A stretch of 36,036 nt of DNA from an uncultured Eubacteriales bacterium (lineage in GTDB: Bacteria > Bacillota > Clostridia > Oscillospirales > CAG-382): positions 1 through 36,036 of the forward strand of contig URJL01000020.1 of the NCBI GenBank assembly GCA_900548115.1, written 5' to 3'. Under the pieces are notes generated by a model. It made no database searches, was not told where the DNA came from, and saw nothing but the letters and a program-made list of their open reading frames with translations. The position numbers and the translations under genes were made by a program. This document shows positions 15,003-23,343 of this stretch, piece by piece (position 1 is the stretch's first letter; every line of letters starts with the position of its first letter).

Positions 15003-17072
15003 TTATTCGGCAGCTTCCGTACCATCTGCAATCGTCGTGTCGGTTACGATGCCGGCTTCCGCGTCGGTCTCGGTCTCAACGTCGTCGCCGTACATGAGAA
15101 GGTCGTCCTTGACCTTTTCGGCAACATAGGCGTTTCCGTTTTCCTTCTTCATATACTTTGCGGTGACACCCTGCTGAAGCGAGAAGATCGCCGAACCGCC
15201 GGGAGTCGAAGTAAACTTGTAAAGAAGATCGTCAATGCTCTTGACCGTCCGCTCAAACGCACCGTTTCCTTCTTCGGCGGAAATCTCACGGTCAACCGTT
15301 TCGACAGCATCGCCCTCAACGGCATCGCCTTCGGCGGCATCGCCTTCGGCTGCGGTATCGTCGGGCGTTTCGTCGACGGGATCTTCCTCTTCGGTATCGT
15401 CCGCGTTCTTCTTTTCATCGTAAGAGTAGATAAAGCGCTCGTTTTCAAGCGCGGGGTTTTCTCTCAGCATAGCGGAAATCTCCGATGAAACGTCAATCGC
15501 GGAAAGGCGCGCATTGATCTGCGCAAAAGTCGCGTCAACGTCATAATCGCCGCGAAGCAGTCCGGGATAATACTCAAGCGCGATCTTGTTCGCCTCTTCG
15601 AGCGTCAGCTCATCCTGTAGAGTAAGCTCGGGAACAAAGCCGTAATAGAAGCTTACGAGCGAATCCAAGTTCTGCTGCTTATAGGCTTCAAGATGGTTTT
15701 CCTCGCCGTCGAGATCGTATTTGAGATAGAAGTTTCCGGTATAGTTGTTGTTCATCACGTAACCGCCGTTGGGGTTTACGCGGATCTTGCCCGTTTCGCT
15801 GTTGAGGTAGTAGTGCGTACCCTCGATACCGAACTGGAGAAGATTTTCAAGCTCGGCATTGGTGTTGAACAAAGAGATTATCTGAGCGGCGCGCGACGGG
15901 TTCTTGGACTGCGCGCTGACGACAAAGACCGAATCGAGCGTGTTGCCGTTTTTCGCCATCGGACGCTTGTATACGGTGCAGGTGTAATCGGTACCCTCTT
16001 CGCGGCTCCACTTCTCGGGAGAGTAGCCGCAGCCGCGGCGGATATCCACGGCAAAGGGCGTTCCGTCAACATATTCGGCGGGGAGATACCCTGCCGTGCG
16101 GTAGCGGCGGATCGTTGCAAAATGATCCTTTACTTCCTCGGCATAACCATCCGAGAAGGTCGAACGCAGCACAAGATCGCTGCCGATGCCCATTGCGCCG
16201 CCCTCGGTCTCGTAATACTCGAAGAATTGCGGCTCTTCGGCATGGGCGAGCGGAACAACACCGGGCTCGTTTGCCGAGATGACCGAGAGATAACCCTCGA
16301 GCGAATCAAAGGTCTTCATATCGTCGGCGCTGTAGCCGTACTTGTTCAGAAGCTCGGTGTTGAATACGAAATATTCGTATTCGCCGATCGGCTTGTTCAC
16401 CGGCACGCCGTAGATCTGCGTTGTGCTGAGTTTTGCGCCCGTGAAGAAGGTCGGATATACATACGACGTAAGCGTCTTGTTTTCCAGCGTGATGTACTGA
16501 TCGAGCGCCGTGAGGCGTCCGTCGTTTACGAGGCTTGCATATTTTTCGGGGCTGTTGACCACGAAAATATCGATCTGAGGATGATCGAGGACAATGTCGT
16601 CGCTCTCGAAGACGTCATCGATCAAATTGTTGAATTCCTGATCGACCTGTTCCTCGGTCTTGGTGTCCTCGGCGTCCGCTTCGTCCTTTTGATCTTTTTT
16701 GTTCTTGTTCAGGTTTGCCTCTTTTGCGGCTGCCTTGGCGGCGGCGGCTTCGGCGGCAAGCTGTTCTTCATAAGCGATCGTATCGGCTTCCGCCTTGTCG
16801 ATCGTGTCCCAATACTCGTCCTCGGTGAGGTAGTTGATCTTCATCGTGGTCTTGTAGTTGGGAAGAAGGATCTCGTTGATCGCCATCTGTACGGCTTTTG
16901 CCTGTTCGGGATCGGTCTCTTTTTCGGTGAGAATATACATGTTGAGCGTAACGTTTTGACGAATACTCGACTGATCGTCGATATTGTCCGCCTGCTTCTG
17001 GCAGCCGGTCATCGAAAGGGGCAGCGCCAAAGCAAGGCTTAAAAAGGAAGCAAATAACCGTTTTGTTTTCAT
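15003..17072 (-). CDS. Extracellular solute-binding lipoprotein, enlarged, orphan
   Basis: 689 residues. Lipoprotein signal peptide with lipobox LSMTGC (Cys about 24). The body resembles family-1-type substrate-binding proteins: NVTLNMYILTEKETDPE at the start, IDIFVVNSPEKYASLVNDGRLTALDQYI in lobe 1 and GVPVNKPIGEYEYFVFNTELL around the hinge. Two regions are atypical: a charged Ala/Lys/Asp insert (about 105-145) and a very acidic, low-complexity C-terminal stretch with a repeated EGDA unit (about 570-595). No permease or ATPase genes flank it, so the transporter partner is elsewhere or the protein has another role. CGGAGG ribosome site. Confidence 0.8.
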   Translation of the reverse strand: MKTKRLFASFLSLALALPLSMTGCQKQADNIDDQSSIRQNVTLNMYILTEKETDPEQAKAVQMAINEILLPNYKTTMKINYLTEDEYWDTIDKAEADTIAYEEQLAAEAAAAKAAAKEANLNKNKKDQKDEADAEDTKTEEQVDQEFNNLIDDVFESDDIVLDHPQIDIFVVNSPEKYASLVNDGRLTALDQYITLENKTLTSYVYPTFFTGAKLSTTQIYGVPVNKPIGEYEYFVFNTELLNKYGYSADDMKTFDSLEGYLSVISANEPGVVPLAHAEEPQFFEYYETEGGAMGIGSDLVLRSTFSDGYAEEVKDHFATIRRYRTAGYLPAEYVDGTPFAVDIRRGCGYSPEKWSREEGTDYTCTVYKRPMAKNGNTLDSVFVVSAQSKNPSRAAQIISLFNTNAELENLLQFGIEGTHYYLNSETGKIRVNPNGGYVMNNNYTGNFYLKYDLDGEENHLEAYKQQNLDSLVSFYYGFVPELTLQDELTLEEANKIALEYYPGLLRGDYDVDATFAQINARLSAIDVSSEISAMLRENPALENERFIYSYDEKKNADDTEEEDPVDETPDDTAAEGDAAEGDAVEGDAVETVDREISAEEGNGAFERTVKSIDDLLYKFTSTPGGSAIFSLQQGVTAKYMKKENGNAYVAEKVKDDLLMYGDDVETETDAEAGIVTDTTIADGTEAAE

Positions 17073-17138
17073 TCGAATAGATCCTCCGTAAAATCCGCAG
17101 CGTGAAAATTTGATAAAGATGCAGAATGAATCTTATTT

Positions 17139-17167
17139 ATTTTACAATAATTCCGTATCGCTGTCAA
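17139..17167 (-). promoter_or_regulatory. Sigma-A promoter of the solute-binding lipoprotein gene
   Basis: Minus strand: TTGACA (17162-17167), 17-nt spacer, TAAAAT (17139-17144). Start codon about 70 nt downstream. Confidence 0.8.
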
Positions 17168-17415
17168 TAGCTCAAAAAAAGTTTGTTGAAAATGCCAAAA
17201 ACACCCCACTGTTTCTTGTAAAAGTACACAAAAAAATTCAGCGTTCAAACAAAGTCCGATAACATCCGGATACCTGCTCGCACAGACTTTCGGCTGTGTT
17301 TTCGGCTGTTATTTTTTCTCGGAAAATCTTGTCCGGCACCTCAGGGAGGCGCGGGGTCGCTCCGCACCTCAGCGTTGATGCGCAAAACGGGGCGCAAAGG
17401 CGCGCCGTTTCGAGA
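17168..17415. other. Intergenic region between the AraC stop and the lipoprotein promoter
   Basis: No convincing gene. The AT-rich half (17168-17240) may be promoter upstream sequence. A GC-rich imperfect hairpin GAGG-GCGG / CCGC-CCTC lies at 17346-17370, downstream of the AraC stop on its strand, but has no T tract. Confidence 0.5.
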
Positions 17416-18207
17416 TCACGGCAATATTTCATACGAATTCATAAAGCCCCTCGGTGTTGTTCCGGTGAATTTTTTGAAAGTTTTGGAAAAATAAAACCTG
17501 TCCGAAAAACCGGTCAGCTCCGCCGTCCTTTCAATGGAACATCCTTGCGCCAAAAACTGCTTTGCGTATTCTATCCGTATTTTGTTGCGGTACGCCGACG
17601 GAGACATATCAAAGCACTGTTTGAATACTTTTTCAAGGTTCGAAACGCCGGTAGACGAAATTTTTGCAAGCTCGGTCACGGGTGTATTTCGGCTGTAATT
17701 CTTCTCGATATAGGAAAGGGTGTTTGCAATGCGGCCGATCCCGCAATTCGTATTCTTTTTTTCGATTTCTTCGGCGGTAAAAACACTGATGAGCTTCAAT
17801 ATATTGCCGATGCAGTACGGAACATGGGAAAAACCGTGTTTCACATAGCAAGTATACGTGTCGGCAAAAAAAGAATTATACTTTTGAGAAAGGCTTCTGT
17901 CCGGTTTTGCGGGAGTATCAAAAAGCGCAATCCGTTTTTCTCCGTCAAAAATCGAAAAATCGATTTGGTAATATTCGGTATCGGGCGACACCAGATAATT
18001 CGTATACGAAGATCCGTGGGGAATGTATACGGTGTCCCCCGTTGCGCATTCGATTCGGAACGTGTCGGATTCGAAAATGTGTCCGCCGTTCGTATAAAAA
18101 ACAAAAGCGTCGCACGGTCTGCACGGCTGGACAAATCTTTGTGCGACATGGGTTCTGTACAGCACGCAGTTTAATTCAATATCCACCCTGTTTTTGAATT
18201 GATACAT
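17416..18207 (-). CDS. AraC-family transcriptional regulator
   Basis: 263 residues: N-terminal cupin-like sensor domain (about 1-140, with the IPHGSSYTNYLV segment) and a C-terminal double HTH (about 165-260) with SPSAYRNKIRIEYAKQFL and SDRFYFSKTFKKFTGTTPRG, the AraC signature. The start at 18207 has AAAGGTG upstream; longer in-frame starts lie on or before the promoter -10 at 18284-18289. It is divergent from the glycosidase/isomerase/kinase operon and is the obvious candidate regulator, with a sugar as effector (inference). Confidence 0.92.
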   Translation of the reverse strand: MYQFKNRVDIELNCVLYRTHVAQRFVQPCRPCDAFVFYTNGGHIFESDTFRIECATGDTVYIPHGSSYTNYLVSPDTEYYQIDFSIFDGEKRIALFDTPAKPDRSLSQKYNSFFADTYTCYVKHGFSHVPYCIGNILKLISVFTAEEIEKKNTNCGIGRIANTLSYIEKNYSRNTPVTELAKISSTGVSNLEKVFKQCFDMSPSAYRNKIRIEYAKQFLAQGCSIERTAELTGFSDRFYFSKTFKKFTGTTPRGFMNSYEILP

Positions 18208-18283
18208 ATCGCCGCACCTTTGTCCGTTTACCGGACAGTCCTTTCCGTATTTTTTCGATACAACGCAATTGCATTTCATTTTC

Positions 18284-18312
18284 AGTATAGCACAGAATCC
18301 GATCAATTTCAA
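18284..18312 (-). promoter_or_regulatory. Sigma-A promoter of the AraC gene
   Basis: Minus strand: TTGAAA (18307-18312), 17-nt spacer, TATACT (18284-18289). Confidence 0.78.
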
Positions 18313-18323
18313 CACAAATCCGA

Positions 18324-18337
18324 TTTTGTACACAAAA
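18324..18337. promoter_or_regulatory. Palindrome between the divergent promoters, candidate AraC operator
   Basis: TTTTGT-AC-ACAAAA lies midway between the AraC -35 and the glycosidase-operon -35. Position suits a regulator site, but AraC proteins often use direct repeats, so assignment is weak. Confidence 0.35.
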
Positions 18338-18353
18338 ACTCCAAATCCGTCAA

Positions 18354-18381
18354 TTGATTATTCCGACGAACATAGTAGAAT
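18354..18381 (+). promoter_or_regulatory. Promoter of the glycosidase-isomerase-kinase operon
   Basis: TTGATT (18354-18359), 16-nt spacer, TAGAAT (18376-18381). Non-ideal spacing and -35 fit a promoter needing an activator. Confidence 0.6.
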
Positions 18382-18446
18382 GGATGCATAGAACAACCCC
18401 GGTCGTGCCGTAAGAGAAGCGCACGACCGATCGAAGGAGAAATGTT

Positions 18447-20048
18447 ATGGAAACAATAAAAATTACAAAGCCGCGGCAACGATGGTTGTTCGGCGGGGTC
18501 GGATTTCAAAACAGCGAAGCAACCATGATGCCGCTCATGTCGGAAAAGTTCCGAAATGAAAAGGTACTGAAGGTGTTCCGCGAGATATCGCCGACCTTTT
18601 CGCGTTGTTTTATCGGGTACGCCGATTGGACGAAGGAAGCCATGGATTCTTTTGCGGATTACTACGATAAAACTTTCCGAAATGCAGGCACGCTTCTGTA
18701 TGCCGTCCCGGGCAGGATGCCCATGATTACAGATGATTTCAATGTGGAAGAATACTGCGAAAAAGTCGCCTCCAACCTTGACTATCTTTTAAACGTCCGC
18801 AAATGCACGAAAATCCGCTATTATTGCGTTACAAACGAATTGTCCTGCGGTAACACCTATGCTTATCTGTCGCGCGATCTCGGATTATTCAAAAAGCTTT
18901 ATGAAAACCTGTACAAGGCGTTCGGACGACACAAACTCGGCATCGGGCTGATCGCAACCGATTGCGTCGACCCCCGAAATTATTATCAGATCGACTGGGC
19001 GATCCGTAACATGGATGAGATAACGGAAATGTACTGTGCTCATCTGTATGCGGAAGGACCTGTGCCGGGTGATCCGAACAATTATAAATACTTGTGCGAT
19101 TCCCTTGCAGGACCGCTCGAAAGCGTCAAAACGGTCGAAAAACGCTTTATGCTCGGCGAATTCGGATATATATATCCCGGAAGAAACAAATTCTCACTGC
19201 CCATGGGCAACGACAGTGCTTATTGCGTTGATGTTCCCGAAAAAGAGCCGGACTTTGCGATTGCTCTTTCCGAAGCGGCAATGGCGGCAATAAACGGCGG
19301 CTGTTTTTCCGTCGTTTTCTGGACGATGTTTGACTACCCGGATCCGTTTATTTGCGAAAACGGCGATACCGACGCGGAAAAGGCTCGGTATGACACCGCG
19401 CGCTTTTCGGGATTCGGTCTGCCCTATCGCTACAACAAGCACGGTCTTGTAAAATGGTGCGACGACGAAGAGGATTACGGTTCGCGTGCCTCCTTGTACA
19501 CGATGGGATACATGGCAAAGCTGTTCCGAAAAGGTTCGAGAGTTCTGAAATGCGATTGGAATAACCCGTATATCCGTGCCTGTGCGGTCACAAACGCGGA
19601 CGGTTCAGTATCGATTGCCGTAATCAACTGGAAAACCGAACAGACGGAGGTTCGGATCGAATCGGAACACCCGATAAGCAAACCGCTGCGAAAGTATGTC
19701 TTTGAAGCGGCTCATATTCCGTATAACGATTTTTGCGATCTGCAGGATTTTTCGGAACTTGTACGGGCGGCGGATAATCAGATCACAATCGTCCTGCCGC
19801 CGCGCTCGATCACATTTTTGACTGCCGATTATACCGATCGGGTTCCGAGTGAAATAACCGGTCTGCAAATTTCGGACGGAAGGCTGTTTTGGAATGCATG
19901 CGAAGATGAGGAACACTGCTATTACCGCGTTTACGAAAACGGGAAACAAATCGCGTCGACCGTGGCGCAAAGCATTGAAACGAATGGCATGCAGTCAAAA
20001 TACGAGGTCTTATCGGTCGACAAGTGGGGCAACGTAAGAAAACGATAA
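18447..20048 (+). CDS. Putative clan GH-A-like glycoside hydrolase
   Basis: 533 residues without a signal peptide, so cytoplasmic. A TIM-barrel N-terminal part carries CVTNELSCG with Glu131 (Asn-Glu, the usual clan GH-A acid/base) and FMLGEFGYIYPG with Glu238 (candidate nucleophile). GGCFSVVFWTMFDYPDP precedes a beta-sandwich-like C-terminal part containing ACAVTNADGSVSIAVINW. I cannot name the family. Operon neighbours (mannose-6-phosphate isomerase-like and ROK kinase) suggest release of mannose or a similar hexose from an imported oligosaccharide. AAGGAG ribosome site; 59 nt before the next gene. Confidence 0.7.
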   Translation: METIKITKPRQRWLFGGVGFQNSEATMMPLMSEKFRNEKVLKVFREISPTFSRCFIGYADWTKEAMDSFADYYDKTFRNAGTLLYAVPGRMPMITDDFNVEEYCEKVASNLDYLLNVRKCTKIRYYCVTNELSCGNTYAYLSRDLGLFKKLYENLYKAFGRHKLGIGLIATDCVDPRNYYQIDWAIRNMDEITEMYCAHLYAEGPVPGDPNNYKYLCDSLAGPLESVKTVEKRFMLGEFGYIYPGRNKFSLPMGNDSAYCVDVPEKEPDFAIALSEAAMAAINGGCFSVVFWTMFDYPDPFICENGDTDAEKARYDTARFSGFGLPYRYNKHGLVKWCDDEEDYGSRASLYTMGYMAKLFRKGSRVLKCDWNNPYIRACAVTNADGSVSIAVINWKTEQTEVRIESEHPISKPLRKYVFEAAHIPYNDFCDLQDFSELVRAADNQITIVLPPRSITFLTADYTDRVPSEITGLQISDGRLFWNACEDEEHCYYRVYENGKQIASTVAQSIETNGMQSKYEVLSVDKWGNVRKR

Positions 20049-20107
20049 ATTTGCCGCCGCACACGAAACAACGACCACAAACTGTATAAGAAAGCAGGTA
20101 ATTTGAA

Positions 20108-21907
20108 GTGAGCTTTATGTTTCACCCTTATCCTTATGCGGATCCTAATGCCGTCAACCGCATTTGTATTCCTTCCTCCGTAAGAGAAAATCTGTCTTAC
20201 GGTATCGAAGCCGTTGCCAAAAGTATTTCCGCATTGTTTGAAAACGGAGTCAAAACGATCGGCATCGACGCATATCCCGGCGTTGAATATGAGACCCTGA
20301 TCAACGTTCTTCGTCAAAAGCTTGCCGCAAAAAATATCAAATTTGTCGATGCCGCCTGTGTTTTGCTTCCACCCGCAGTGATTACGGAAAAGCTGAAGCC
20401 CTGCCTTCCGGAGGACCGTGAACGCGATCCCGTTCTGCTTTACGGAAGAAGGTACACCGAAGGATACAGCGGTCTTCAGGACAGCGAAAAGGTTTCCGCT
20501 CTTCGTGAAAAGATACAAGGTGCGGACGGTCTCATTGTTTTCGGCAAGGGTGCCCTCTCGAGTAAACTGCGGGATGCGTATAACGTGAGAATATGGATGG
20601 ACGTAACTCCGCGAACCTCTGTATTGAACTGCAAATACGGCAAGAACCGAAACATCGGTCTTGCAGAGGAGCTGCCGTATCCGCTCATGATGAGAAGAAA
20701 TTACTATGTGGATTTTGAAACGGCGGCGGAACTGCGTTGGGAAATGATAAAAGAACGCACGATCGACTTCTACATCACGGCGGATAATCCCGTGAAAATG
20801 AGCATGCTCCCGTTTGACGCTCTGCTCGATCTGTTCCGAGAGCTATGCCGCCGTCCCTTCCGCTGCAGACCCGTATATCTTGAGGGAGTATGGGGCGGGT
20901 ATTATCTTCACCGCCTCCGAAATCTGCCGAAGGAAATGCGCAACTGCGCATGGATATTCGATATGATTCCCTTGGAGGTTTCACTCGTCGCCCGGCTGGA
21001 CAAAACCGAATTCGAAGTTCCGTTCTTCACCTTCGTTCAGGCGATGGGAGAAGACCTTCTCGGGCACAAAGCCTTTACCGAATTCGGCGGATACTTTCCC
21101 ATTCGGTTCAATTACGACGATACCTACCATGCCTCGGGGAATATGTCCATTCAATGCCATCCTCATGCGGAATACGTCATAAAGAATCACGGCGAGCTCG
21201 GACGTCAGGACGAAAGCTACTATGTGGCTGTCGCGGGACAGGGAGCAAAAACGTATCTCGGCTTTAATGAAAAAGACAGCTGTGAAAAGTTCTTTGAAGA
21301 AGCCGAACGCGCCGAAAAGACCCATGAATTTATCGATTATGCAAAATACATTCATGCGGTTGAATCCAAACCCGGCACGCAGGTTATGATCCCGGCGGGA
21401 ACCGTTCATGCATCGGGCAGAAATCAGGTTATTCTTGAGATAGGCTCTCTTACCGTCGGATCCTATACCTACAAGCTGTACGACTATCAGCGCATAGACC
21501 CGCAAACCGGTGTTCCGCGTCCCATTCACCTTAAAATGGGTAAGGATGTTATCCGCGGGGAAAGAGACAAAAAGTGGACCGAAGAAAATCTTGTAAACCA
21601 CGGCGGCGTTGTCCGAGAAGGAAAAGGCTTTAAAGAAATCGTTGCGGGCGAACATGATCTGCTGTATTTTTCGCTTCGCACCCTCGTTTTTGAAAAAGAA
21701 ATTTCGGATGAGACAAACGGTCTTTTCCATGTTCTTGCCCTTGTGGACGGCGAAAAGGTAAGAGTGGAATCAGCGGAGCATCCCGAGCTTTATTACGACA
21801 TGAATTTTCTGGATATTACGGTCGTGCCCGCCTCTTTCGGAAAATACAGAATCGTGAACCGCGGAGTCGGAACGGTAACGGTTCACAAAACACTGTTGAA
21901 ATCATGA
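20108..21907 (+). CDS. Class I mannose-6-phosphate isomerase-like protein with extra N-terminal domain
   Basis: 599 residues. The C-terminal ~330 residues look like a type I phosphomannose isomerase cupin: GVWGGYYLHRL, then MSIQCHPHAEYVI (zinc ligands Gln and His near 349/351), GRQDESYYV (Glu ligand) and IPAGTVHASG (His ligand). It would interconvert mannose-6-P and fructose-6-P. The N-terminal ~230 residues are an additional domain with VKTIGIDAYPGVEYETLINVL and ADGLIVFGKGALSS. This part is not seen in short ManA, and I do not recognise it with confidence. The GTG start (20108) follows GCAGG; an ATG three codons later is possible. The stop overlaps the kinase start in ATGA. Confidence 0.82.
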   Translation: MSFMFHPYPYADPNAVNRICIPSSVRENLSYGIEAVAKSISALFENGVKTIGIDAYPGVEYETLINVLRQKLAAKNIKFVDAACVLLPPAVITEKLKPCLPEDRERDPVLLYGRRYTEGYSGLQDSEKVSALREKIQGADGLIVFGKGALSSKLRDAYNVRIWMDVTPRTSVLNCKYGKNRNIGLAEELPYPLMMRRNYYVDFETAAELRWEMIKERTIDFYITADNPVKMSMLPFDALLDLFRELCRRPFRCRPVYLEGVWGGYYLHRLRNLPKEMRNCAWIFDMIPLEVSLVARLDKTEFEVPFFTFVQAMGEDLLGHKAFTEFGGYFPIRFNYDDTYHASGNMSIQCHPHAEYVIKNHGELGRQDESYYVAVAGQGAKTYLGFNEKDSCEKFFEEAERAEKTHEFIDYAKYIHAVESKPGTQVMIPAGTVHASGRNQVILEIGSLTVGSYTYKLYDYQRIDPQTGVPRPIHLKMGKDVIRGERDKKWTEENLVNHGGVVREGKGFKEIVAGEHDLLYFSLRTLVFEKEISDETNGLFHVLALVDGEKVRVESAEHPELYYDMNFLDITVVPASFGKYRIVNRGVGTVTVHKTLLKS

Positions 21908-22743
21908 AAATACTCGCACTGGATATCGGCGGCACCGCCGTCAAATACGGGATAGCGCAAAATCACGAAATCCTTTTCGGTCAGTTTCCGGTAAGGGAAC
22001 CGAACGGACGGGAAAACATTCCCGAAAGAATCGGCTCCTTTGCACAAAAATATATGCCCGACTCCGTCGCCGTTTCCGTCCCGGGTCCGTTTGATTTTGA
22101 AACGGGAACCTCCCTTATGACCCATAAGCTTCCCTCGATGTATAAGATCTGCATGAAGGAGAAATTGAAAAAAATACTTCCCTCAGCCGATATAACCTTT
22201 ATGCACGATTCGACCGCCTTTGCCATAGGCGTTCTGAACCGAAAGCCCGAATTAAAAAACGAAGACATCGCCGTTCTCATGCTCGGAACCGGCTTGGGTT
22301 ATTCTCTTGTCCGCAAGGGAGAGATTTTGCTGAACAAAAACGGGTCGCCTCTGCGTTCTTTGTGGAATCAACCGTTTTCGAACGGCACGGTCGAAGACTT
22401 CATCTCCGCAAAAACGCTTATTTCCGAAGCGCGAAAATGCGGTTTTTGTGCCGGCAGCGTTCGGGATATGGCAGACGCGGCACGAAACGGGAATCGTGAA
22501 TTGTGCGATGTATTTTTCCGTTACGGAAAAAATCTGGGGATTTGTGTTACGGATGCAAAAAAGGCGGATCGTTTTTCGGAGATTGTCATCGGCGGACAGA
22601 TCTCGAGATCCTTCGATCTTATCGCGCGCGGTTTTGAGAGTACATGCAAAACGAAGTACAGTCTGACGGACGAGCCCGACAAATGCGCGGTTTTCGGAAT
22701 GATCGAGTACGCACGCAACGGGAAAGAATCCGACCGTGCATAG
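21904..22743 (+). CDS. ROK-family sugar kinase
   Basis: 279 residues. The N-terminal phosphate loop is LALDIGGTAVKYGI. VAVSVPGPFDFETG and FMHDSTAFAIGVL follow, the latter with the catalytic Asp, and MLGTGLGYSLV is the ROK glycine motif. The usual C-x-C-G-x-x-G-C zinc motif is absent; the corresponding place reads LWNQPFSNGTVEDFIS, as in some zinc-less ROK kinases. Likely phosphorylates the hexose released by the glycosidase for the ManA-like isomerase. Overlaps the upstream gene by 4 nt. No HTH, so not a NagC-type repressor. Confidence 0.88.
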   Translation: MKILALDIGGTAVKYGIAQNHEILFGQFPVREPNGRENIPERIGSFAQKYMPDSVAVSVPGPFDFETGTSLMTHKLPSMYKICMKEKLKKILPSADITFMHDSTAFAIGVLNRKPELKNEDIAVLMLGTGLGYSLVRKGEILLNKNGSPLRSLWNQPFSNGTVEDFISAKTLISEARKCGFCAGSVRDMADAARNGNRELCDVFFRYGKNLGICVTDAKKADRFSEIVIGGQISRSFDLIARGFESTCKTKYSLTDEPDKCAVFGMIEYARNGKESDRA

Positions 22744-22799
22744 CGCCTTCTCTGTGCGTCTTCATGCGCAGCCTTCGGTTCTGTCCCTTGGTTTGCGGC

Positions 22800-22846
22800 A
22801 AAAGCCCTTTGAGAAAAGGATTGCTCCTTGCTCAAGGGGCTTTTTT
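22800..22846 (+). terminator. Terminator of the sugar operon
   Basis: AAAAGCCCTTTGAG (22800-22813) pairs with CTCAAGGGGCTTTT (22831-22844), with an inner AAGG/CCTT pair, followed by T residues. It ends about 100 nt after the ROK stop. Confidence 0.88.
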
Positions 22847-22922
22847 GACCGTGATTTACCGATTGAAAAGTCAGAGGATGCTGTCTCGATCCTCAAGATC
22901 ATAACCTCCGCCGTTTTTCTTC

Positions 22923-22953
22923 AAAAAAATGGGCAATTCCGAACGAAATTGCC
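22923..22953 (-). terminator. Minus-strand hairpin and T tract after the zinc-ribbon remnant
   Basis: GGCAATT (22932-22938) / AATTGCC (22947-22953), 8-nt loop; on the minus strand a run of T follows (plus 22923-22929). Probably a terminator for a former minus-strand gene. Confidence 0.5.
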
Positions 22954-22973
22954 TACGTGTTGTACCATCCTAC

Positions 22974-23143
22974 CGTTCTGCGCTCCATACATCATTCAGC
23001 ATCCGAGGGAGAGCCTGCCGAAACTCTGCTTCACATTGAGGGCAACCCTTTTACTCGATGGTTCTGCCTGTGATTTTGGCACGGTAAGAGTGTCCTGCTC
23101 CTCATTTCCGCCAAACGATTTTGTTAGACCCAAAGGTCACAGT
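22974..23143 (-). pseudogene. Deleted remnant of the zinc-ribbon protein gene found intact at 26900-28321
   Basis: Positions 22974-23118 match 27234-27381 of the intact gene at roughly 90% identity by eye, with a 2-nt deletion (CATCATTATCAG against CATCATTCAG) that breaks the frame. The next 25 bases (23119-23143) jump to the first zinc-ribbon repeat of the intact gene (about 28219-28245, shared TTAGACCCAAAGGTCAC). About 840 bp between the two parts is missing, consistent with recombination between the gene's internal repeats. Both ends of the reading frame are lost. Confidence 0.88.
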
Positions 23144-23183
23144 AGTGCAAAACGCCGAAATTACCGAAACTGCCCGAAAAACA

Positions 23184-23212
23184 TTGACAAAATCGGAAAA
23201 ATGTGATACAAT
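23184..23212 (+). promoter_or_regulatory. Sigma-A promoter upstream of a 30-codon ORF
   Basis: TTGACA (23184-23189), exact 17-nt spacer, TACAAT (23207-23212): a near-consensus promoter with a predicted start near 23219. Confidence 0.85.
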
Positions 23213-23250
23213 GCATTTGTAAGAAAGTATGCAGAAAGGATTTGGCAAGC

Positions 23251-23343
23251 ATGAAGCGACGGCGTAAAATCAATTCATACATTTACTCGCGGCATAGGCG
23301 TAGGTTTGCCTTTTTCCGGTATTCGTTCGCGGGTATTTATTAA
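23251..23343 (+). CDS. 30-residue basic peptide ORF (leader peptide or small protein)
   Basis: Starts MKRRRK and contains SRHRRRFAFFRYSF; 10 of 30 residues are Arg, Lys or His and 8 are Tyr or Phe. A candidate ribosome site AGAAAGGA (23233-23240) lies 10 nt before the ATG. It sits about 32 nt downstream of the start predicted from a near-consensus promoter. Its stop codon overlaps the first base pairs of a terminator hairpin. I do not recognise the sequence. Either a stand-alone small basic peptide or a leader peptide whose translation changes read-through into the PepSY-SLH gene; the overlap of stop and hairpin favours the latter (inference). Confidence 0.45.
   Translation: MKRRRKINSYIYSRHRRRFAFFRYSFAGIY

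Noticed and set aside
15693..17042. 449-codon open frame antisense to the solute-binding lipoprotein
   Set aside because: No recognisable motif, and the minus-strand gene has a lipobox, ribosome site, promoter and terminator.
17346..17370. GC-rich hairpin downstream of the AraC gene as a terminator
   Set aside because: Four-bp stems with mismatches and no T tract on the relevant strand.
22736..23206. Plus-strand 156-codon open frame after the ROK kinase
   Set aside because: It runs through a terminator, a minus-strand pseudogene remnant and a promoter -35; no ribosome site.
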